Below are positions 57,390 to 64,000 of a stretch of DNA of 64,000 bases, piece by piece; position 1 is the stretch's first letter; each line of letters opens with the position of its first letter. A model generated the notes under the pieces. The model worked only from the letters and a program-made list of their open reading frames with translations. It did not search any database and had not been told where the DNA came from. Origin of the DNA: Liolophura sinensis (taxonomy: Eukaryota > Mollusca > Polyplacophora > Chitonida > Chitonidae). The position numbers and the translations under genes are program-made. Where the stretch lies: assembly GCF_032854445.1 (NCBI RefSeq), contig NC_088307.1, positions 13,094,017 to 13,158,016 on the forward strand. Direction: 5' to 3'.

Positions 57390-60105
57390 AATCGATGATA
57401 GCGATTCGACAACAAATTGACCAACAAAGACACATAAAAAAGTGAACATCTTGAGTTTGCTGATTTCAGACTTAACTTGGACTCACACACAATGACTTTG
57501 CACTCCATTGTCCATGAAAGCAGTTGTCTGCGACTGTATTTAGGGAGGAACTGAAATGCAATGAAGCATGAACAGATCAACCGATGAGATTCCGAATGAG
57601 TTGGGTGAATTATAGGATATGTTGATTGGTTGAAAAACCAATCAAAACGCATTATTTACGAGTCACGTGATGATTCCAAGGACGTCTGTTAACGTCTGTC
57701 TCATGACAACCATGGAGACAAGACTAGTGGAAGAGATATCATATTTGTGTGTGCGCAAAAACAATGGAAATCAATCGAAAGTTTCTTTATCCAACTAAAT
57801 CGGCAGTACATTTTATTCGGATAAAAATACCACCCACCTGAAAGGGTCATATCGATACTGGTGTTTGCCGACAAAGTCAATGGTATTTCATTTCAGTGTC
57901 ATTAGGCTTTTCATTCCGTAAGACGGGTCGGAAGTTCGGGGTAACGTGACCACCCTTTCGTGTTTCACACAAAATGACCGCCTAATGTTACATCAGTGGG
58001 GAAAAGGCCACTTTTTGCCACTTTGCAAGAGGCCAGCAAGAGCTAGTTGTACAAAATAACGTCCCGAAAGCTCTGCAGAAGCTCAAGCAATCTCGAAAGC
58101 TGAAAATTATACAAATCCAACGGATACAAGATCGCGGACAGCGATTCAAAAATAGGCATTTTCCTATTCAATAACGTTGAGAGAACCTTTTTCTCACCCA
58201 TGCCGTTTGTTACTAAGGGGATCACGTGGCCTCTAGCTTCCGATCCGTCTGACAGAATACAGAGTGTATTCACAACCAGAAAAATGTTTGTGTAACACGA
58301 CGCTAGAATTTTTGTAATAGGCAAATGTAAAGGTTAAAAATAGTCCCTGTGACGATACGGATAGGTTAGTAAAGCCCATATTGTAGATATATATATATAA
58401 GTTTTAACAATTAAGTGACACTGTCTTCATATACGGTTTTCGCTAAAGTGTCTGACAATGACGATTTCATTCCTGTTTCTTTTTTTTTTCCTTTACATTT
58501 TTCTTTAAGAATAGGTCAGGTCCTACAAGGCTTAGGCTGTTAAATATCAGATATTTTCTGGACATTAAATTTTACGCATTGACTGTGAGGTACGTAAATC
58601 TTTTTCACGTCGGACACCTGATTAACAATTATAATGCTATAAAAAGAATGTTACTAATTTAACCTACACTTATAAGGTCGTTGAGCACCTCGGAGGTATA
58701 AAGCTATTAGCTATACACCTACATGAGATAGTGACCCACATCTTAAGCAGATCATTTTTAAAGACATCTTTTTTGGAGGTAGAAAGGACAATAACTTAAA
58801 AGTCATGCCCTATGTTATGTATATACGAAGTAAAAAAAAAAAAAAAAAACAGAGTATCATGCGCGGGTGACTTAGGGCTACGGACAGGCCCTGGGTGAAA
58901 TATAGTTGTGAAAGAACACAAAGCGGATTGGTGGTGCTTGGGATATTGGCCCGTGTCAGTTACTGAATAAGACTGCTTTACACCAAAACCGCATGGGCGT
59001 CAACAAAATCTGTATGTTTCAGGTTGTTCTTTAATTAATTACAAAAAAAAAATTAAAATCTTCCGAACAATGACTGAAACTGTCTGGAGAATTCTGGTCA
59101 TGTTGTTCTCTGGAGCAAGTAAACCATGCATTGTAAGGTGATTAACCCTAAATGAGGTTTCCCGCTGTTATAGCTAAAAACGACACTGTCTGAATTTATT
59201 ACACCTGAGTAAAAAGTAATCCAAAGTTTCCTCGACAAAGTGCGTTATTAAAATCCAGTATATTTAACACATGGCGATGGGAAGGTGCACGTAGGTTAAG
59301 GGAGAGCCCTGGGGGTGTATTCCTCATAAATAGAGTAGAGATATTTATATATATATATAAGTGGTGATAAGTTTTGACTGTATCAGTACATTTATTTCTC
59401 GTCAATGGACACAGCATTTGAAAGGCCACAGAAGGAAAGTCTTATAATAATTAAAGATGTACAACACAGATAGTAAAACCAGACAGTGATGAAAGTGTGG
59501 TAGTTGGCAAATGGTCATTGATAACTGGTGAAATACGTCCTCGTCAAATTACCTCTGTCAGGGTTTTATGCTAAATGAATAAGAAGTAGCAATTTATGCG
59601 CTCTCCAGCACCATGACTAAAGCAGAATTAGGTTTGCAATTTTTTTGGATGTTAATCAAAATTCTAGATTGAGATAAAACATTTTATTAATCCATGGAGT
59701 CCTGGATCTTTGTTTCCTTCCCTTATCCGACAATAAATGTAGCCCAGTACAGTTTACCACCATTGTTCTACAGGTACTGTATGCATGGTTGTGAATTCTC
59801 CAAGCAGAGGCTCTAAATTCAAACCTTTGAACTGCTAGGGAGATTACCCTGTCAGGCGCATTGCAATAATATTAAAACACTGTTAGAAGAGTGCGCCCCA
59901 CTTTCTCAGGGGTCGAGAGGGATCAATTTTGCCTAGTGTAGTTAGGAACTCCTTGTTGATGGACGACTATCTTATTTTTCATTTTAAGAACATGAGATTT
60001 ATTGAGAGCGAGTAAAAAAAGGACTTGAAGTGATATGGCGGAAACGTGGATTTGGCCCTACTTATTTACGACAAACGATTAAAGAGTCTGGGCTGAACAT
60101 GTTAA
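57390..60105. other. No gene seen
   Basis: AT-rich spacer with short TA runs (58,388-58,400; 59,345-59,360) and a poly-A run at about 58,833-58,850. The minus-strand frames at 57,374-57,652 and 58,043-58,324 have no recognised content. Confidence 0.5.
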
Positions 60106-60109
60106 TTGA

Positions 60110-60440
60110 AAATACACAGTAAAACATGCTTTAGGGACTGTCACAGTACAGCAGAACATACTTTAGGGATTGTCAGACCACAGTAGAACATACTTCTAGG
60201 GATTGTCAGACGACAGTAGAACATACTTTAAGTATTGTCTGACGACAGAAGAACATACTTTAAGGATTGTCAGAGCACAGTAGAATATACTTCAGGGATT
60301 GTCAGAACACAGTAGAACATACTTTAGGGATTGTCACAGTACAGTAGAACATACTCAAAAGATTTTCAGAACACAGTAGAACAAACTTTGGGGATAGTCA
60401 GAGCACTGTAGAACATACTCTAGAGATTATCAGAGCTTCG
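60110..60440. repeat. 33-bp tandem repeat
   Basis: About ten units of cagtagaacatactttaggg plus attgtcagaacac, with starts spaced 33 bp (agaacatac at 60,152, 60,185, 60,218). It ends where the long inverted repeat begins. Confidence 0.93.
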
Positions 60441-60926
60441 TTGAAGTAAAAGAAACTAAAATTTGATGTAAGGTTCATCATACAGACAACTTAAAACTAT
60501 CCATAAATATACTTTCATTAATTTTTTAGATCTGTGTGAAGAGAGCTAAAGCCGTTTAAACCTTTGAATTCCATGGTGTGCTTTATGGACCATACTATCA
60601 GAGTTTAGGAACTCTGACGTCACAGGAAGTTTCCCCAACTTTAATCACGACACCGAATGTTGTAATAACTATTTTAACCCGTGAGTAAAAGATGACTGAT
60701 AAAAGTTTCCCAAATACTCCTTTCTTCTGGTGAACATCAGGGAAACAAGGTGATGTGACGTCAGAGTTCCTAAATACCATCACTATGGCCCCAAAAAGCC
60801 CTCTACAGAATTCATATATTTGAATACCTTTCTACACTCTTAAAAAAATAAATGAAAGTATTTTTACACATAGTTTTCAGTTGTCTGTATGATGATCCTC
60901 ATATTTTAGCTTTCTTTTACTTTAAC
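60440..60926. repeat. Long imperfect inverted repeat (foldback)
   Basis: The left arm (60,440 to about 60,636) and right arm (about 60,740 to 60,926) are reverse complements over most of their length. Matches include gaagtaaaagaaa, catcatacagacaact, aatactttcatt and the 21-bp perfect match tttaggaactctgacgtcaca (60,604-60,624 against 60,754-60,774). About 100 bp separates the arms. Each arm carries the CRE-like palindrome tgacgtca. No open frame is present, so this could be a foldback or MITE-type element, or a hairpin-forming duplication. Confidence 0.85.
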
Positions 60927-60929
60927 ATG

Positions 60930-62155
60930 TGAAAGTGAGCTAAAATTTCAAGAACATGAAACCTCACGAAAAAGTAACGTTAAAGTAAACAAATTATTTC
61001 ATTTCTTAATTGTATATATTTATCAGTTTGGCTCAAACAAAACGTTTAGACTGATTTATTGTATAAATACCGGTAGCTCAAAACAGGAAATATTGCTGGT
61101 TTGACTGTACTAGATGCATGGATACAGTTTTCTTTAATAATATGCAAGCTTTAAAGTTTTTTTACATAGTTATGTAAAAATTAAATTTTGGACATTAAGC
61201 ATAAAATTTTTTGAGAAAAAAAAATAACGATGAGCACAAATTTTACATTAGGTCATTTCATACAGATTGAGTAACATTGTTTCGTGCCTGTATAAACCCG
61301 AAGGCATTTAGCATATAAACAACAATAACAGAGCAGCATATGTGTTTGCGATCTGACACACTAATTCGATTAGCTCTAATGGCCCTCAGTACAGACGAGA
61401 CGAATCGTGGGCATGCATGCGTCTCTAATGTTCTAAATGTGGAGTATCTGCACACAAAATATGCTCCCTGAAGCGAGGTGTACATTCCATCAAATGTGTC
61501 GATCAGTCATGCGTGTGATTTAACACAAATATCACCATGCCTCGATTAACACTGACATCGTGACAATCACTGTATGAAATCTCAGTATCTGCCCACAATA
61601 TCTGGATGTTGTACACATGGACATACACTCGTTTTAAATGTAACTTTACATCATTATGTTTGTATGTTTGAGTGGCAATTACACCTTTACCATGACTATG
61701 CAAATACAGTTAATCGAGGTGAAATGTCTTGTCAAAAGAGAGATTAATAAGGCAAAAATAATAATAAAAAATACACGAAGTATTCTTTCGCTGAGTATTT
61801 TGTTTCTCCTTCAGACGACTGTTAAAACTGGACTGATATCGCGTTTTGAAAAAAACGAAGATAGGTTCAACAATAATTTCCCGTCAGCTTCACGAACGCC
61901 GACATTCTAGGCATTGTACCAGCAAAAACGTAGGGGAAAAGTCCAAATTTAAAACAGGGACGAACTTTAGATTTCGCACAAATTGTCTGTGTGAACATCT
62001 GAGAAGTAAACTACAAAGCGACAATATTTACTGTGTATGTAACAATCAAATATCAGACTTTCAGAAAAAAAGTGATATTTCACACGAAGTGATCAATATA
62101 TTATTTGTTATCACAATTTTGATATTGAAAGGGAGGGTGAATTGACGTGAACATA
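60930..62155. other. No gene seen
   Basis: AT-rich. Short frames at 61,656-61,910 and 61,846-62,145 carry no recognised domain. Confidence 0.5.
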
Positions 62156-62159
62156 ATTT

Positions 62160-62720
62160 CATATTCCACCCAAACATGAGGATCCCCTCCACCCTCCTAT
62201 GAAGATCCCTTCCACTCACACATGAGGGTCACTTCCACCCTCCTATGAAGGTCCCCTCCATTCACTTCTAATGGTTCCTTCCACTTATTTGTGACAGTCC
62301 CCTCCAGCCACTTATAATGGTTCCTTCCACCTACTTGTGACAGTCCCCTCCAGCCACTTATAATGGTTCCTTCCACCTACTTGTGACAGTCCCCTCCAGC
62401 CACTTATAATGGTTCCTTCCACCTACTTGTGACAGTCCCCTCCAGCCACTTATAATGGTTCCTTCCACCTACTTGTGACAGTCCCCTCCAGCCACTTATA
62501 ATGGTTCCTTCCACCTACTTGTGACAATGCCCTCCAGCCACTTATAATGGTTCCTTCCACGCCAATAAGAGCATTTATGAAGGTACAATCCATTCAATTA
62601 TAATGGTTCCTTTCACCCACTTATGAAGGGTCCCTCCTGCTACTTAAGAAGCTTGCCTTTATGAAGGAGTCCCCTCCAGCCACTTATATGAAGGGTCCCC
62701 TTTGCCCACTTATTTTTAGT
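62160..62720. repeat. 46-bp pyrimidine-rich minisatellite
   Basis: Six nearly identical 46-bp units (cagtcccctccagccactta, then taatggttccttccacctac and ttgtga) lie at about 62,290-62,575. Diverged half-units of about 23 bp (ccctcca/ccttcca blocks) flank them on both sides. The + strand is strongly C/T-rich. Confidence 0.93.
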
Positions 62721-62724
62721 CCCT

Positions 62725-64000
62725 GAGTTTTACATTGTTGCTGCGGATGTGGAAAACAGTATTTTAATTTATTCACCGTGCAATTAATTATGCCGCTATA
62801 TGATCTAAATCATATAAAAAAATTTATTTAAAGGAGTCCTGACAAGAAAGTTACTTAGTCCAACTTAATGTAATAATCTACTCAGCAGTGTTCACTAATT
62901 AAAATCCACCCTGACTTTCCGTTTTGTATTACCTCCTGCGGCGAATCACGGCCCATTAGAGCGAGGGTTAATCCAACGTGCCTGTGAAGTCAGTCAGGGC
63001 CGGTTATGTCAGTTTGTGTCTATAAGCGTTTTTCCATAAACCACTATATTTACTGTTTTATTTGATTCACTTCATGCTAAGCAGGAATTTTTCACATGCA
63101 AAGATAAGGCCGTTTTATTGTTGGAGGAAACCGGAGTGAACCAAACACTTCTGTACCGTCGAGCTCTCCCAACGTGAGGCATTTGCCTCACTGATGGGAA
63201 GGCAAGTCTACAGTGAACCTCATGCCAAACCACACAACAGACCACCGTGGACAGTATTTTATGCCCGTAGGACACCGGAATGCCTGCTGTATGAACAATC
63301 AACCTATCCTATCCCATTCCTATCCGGACATTTCTTTGTCAAATCCACTTATTTCTTCCGCCTTTTGGAAAGCAAAGTCAGCTGTTTACTTCATTTCACT
63401 GCCCTTATTTGTTTTTAGAAACAACGATCTTGAATGGTGCTGAGGTTTGAACTGTCTGATTTATGTGTTTATTTGTTTCATTGGAGTTTTACGCCAAACT
63501 CAAGAATATCCCTTTCCATTTGAAAAGGGGGAGCGGATCGAATCCGTCCTTGGGTACCTGTTGATGATGCTTCAGATCTAGTTAACCTAAATATAGTGAA
63601 TTGCTATACATAAGGAGAAGCTACAGCATGAAGGTCTGGCTTTTGTAGATGTACGCCTAAATGTATGTCAGTAAACATAAAGATATTGGGCCGGCTACGT
63701 TGCGGTACGTCAGTGCAAAATATATCGAAACACATCGAAAGTGGCCAACTAACAGTGGGTACGGCAATGCAAAAATAACGAAACACATCTAGATAATTCA
63801 AATATCAAGTAGGCAAATCCAATAAACAAATAGACTTATTAGATTGGGTTAGTCAGCTAAAACTGAGCATGCCAATCATGAAAAAGGAAACATCAAATTG
63901 GGTGGGTTATTCTTGAGAACGCCAATCCAAAATTATAACAAAACACTTCAAATTCGACCAGCTATTGTTTAGTATGCCAATCATACAAAAGATACATCAA
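62725..64000. other. No gene seen; one SINE A stub
   Basis: A family A tail stub (tttcattggagttttacgcc, then aaactcaagaatatc) lies at about 63,473-63,512. At 63,110-63,300 there is ttggaggaaaccggagtgaa and linked sequence that looks like a repeat, but I cannot place it. Overlapping short frames are unsupported. Confidence 0.45.

Noticed and set aside
63072-63443. Overlapping short frames near the right end
   Set aside because: The sequence looks like a diverged interspersed repeat (gaggaaaccggagtgaacc) and frames exist on both strands.

Overview
The window reads as nuclear DNA of a lophotrochozoan invertebrate, most likely a mollusc and perhaps a bivalve. It is AT-rich and intron-containing. 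It is crowded with tRNA-derived SINEs, minisatellites and satellites, and carries duplicated innate-immunity genes. The species cannot be fixed from the sequence alone. Coding sequence is a small fraction; most long open frames are tandem repeats read as peptides.

Layout. 1-5.0 kb: a layered minisatellite (18-20 bp, about 113 bp and 38 bp units). 5.16-7.89 kb: the last three coding exons of TRIM/B30.2 gene copy 1. 8.3-10 kb: SINEs. 10.0-14.7 kb: a GC-richer, heavily decayed Polinton/adintovirus-like fossil with capsid remains on + and protein-primed DNA polymerase remains on -. 14.87-18.8 kb: TRIM copy 2, a pseudogene with lost exons and a SINE inside a coiled-coil exon. 19.9-20.2 kb: the 5' end of a Toll-like receptor (TLR). 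22.2-24.7 kb (-): a TLR with LRRs, membrane segment and TIR domain but several coding breaks. 28.6-29.3 kb: a THAP zinc-finger remnant. 30.3-31.0 kb (-): two exons of a YqaJ-type recombinase/exonuclease domain. 34.76-41.88 kb: TRIM copy 3 with RING, two B-boxes, coiled coil and B30.2/SPRY, and the classic 96/231/23-nt exon series. It has one frameshift before B-box 2 and a five-fold tandem 3' splice site before its fifth exon. 42.0-43.4 kb: a 45-bp minisatellite. 49.46-51.30 kb (-): three exons of an ABHD14-like alpha/beta hydrolase. 51.5-52.4 kb (-): a reverse transcriptase remnant. 53.6-55.1 kb: a 60-bp satellite of 25 units. 60.1-60.9 kb: a 33-bp tandem array joined to a long inverted repeat. 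62.2-62.7 kb: a 46-bp array.

How it fits together. The recognisable genes are mainly pattern-recognition and ubiquitin-ligase type immune genes (TLR, TRIM) multiplied by segmental duplication. Copy 2 shares introns with copy 3 and its 3' end with copy 1. SINEs, the Polinton-like fossil and tandem repeats lie at or near the edges of the duplicated blocks and inside exons. The most unusual feature I see is the 27-bp tandem repeat carrying five successive in-frame splice acceptors (40,031-40,155).
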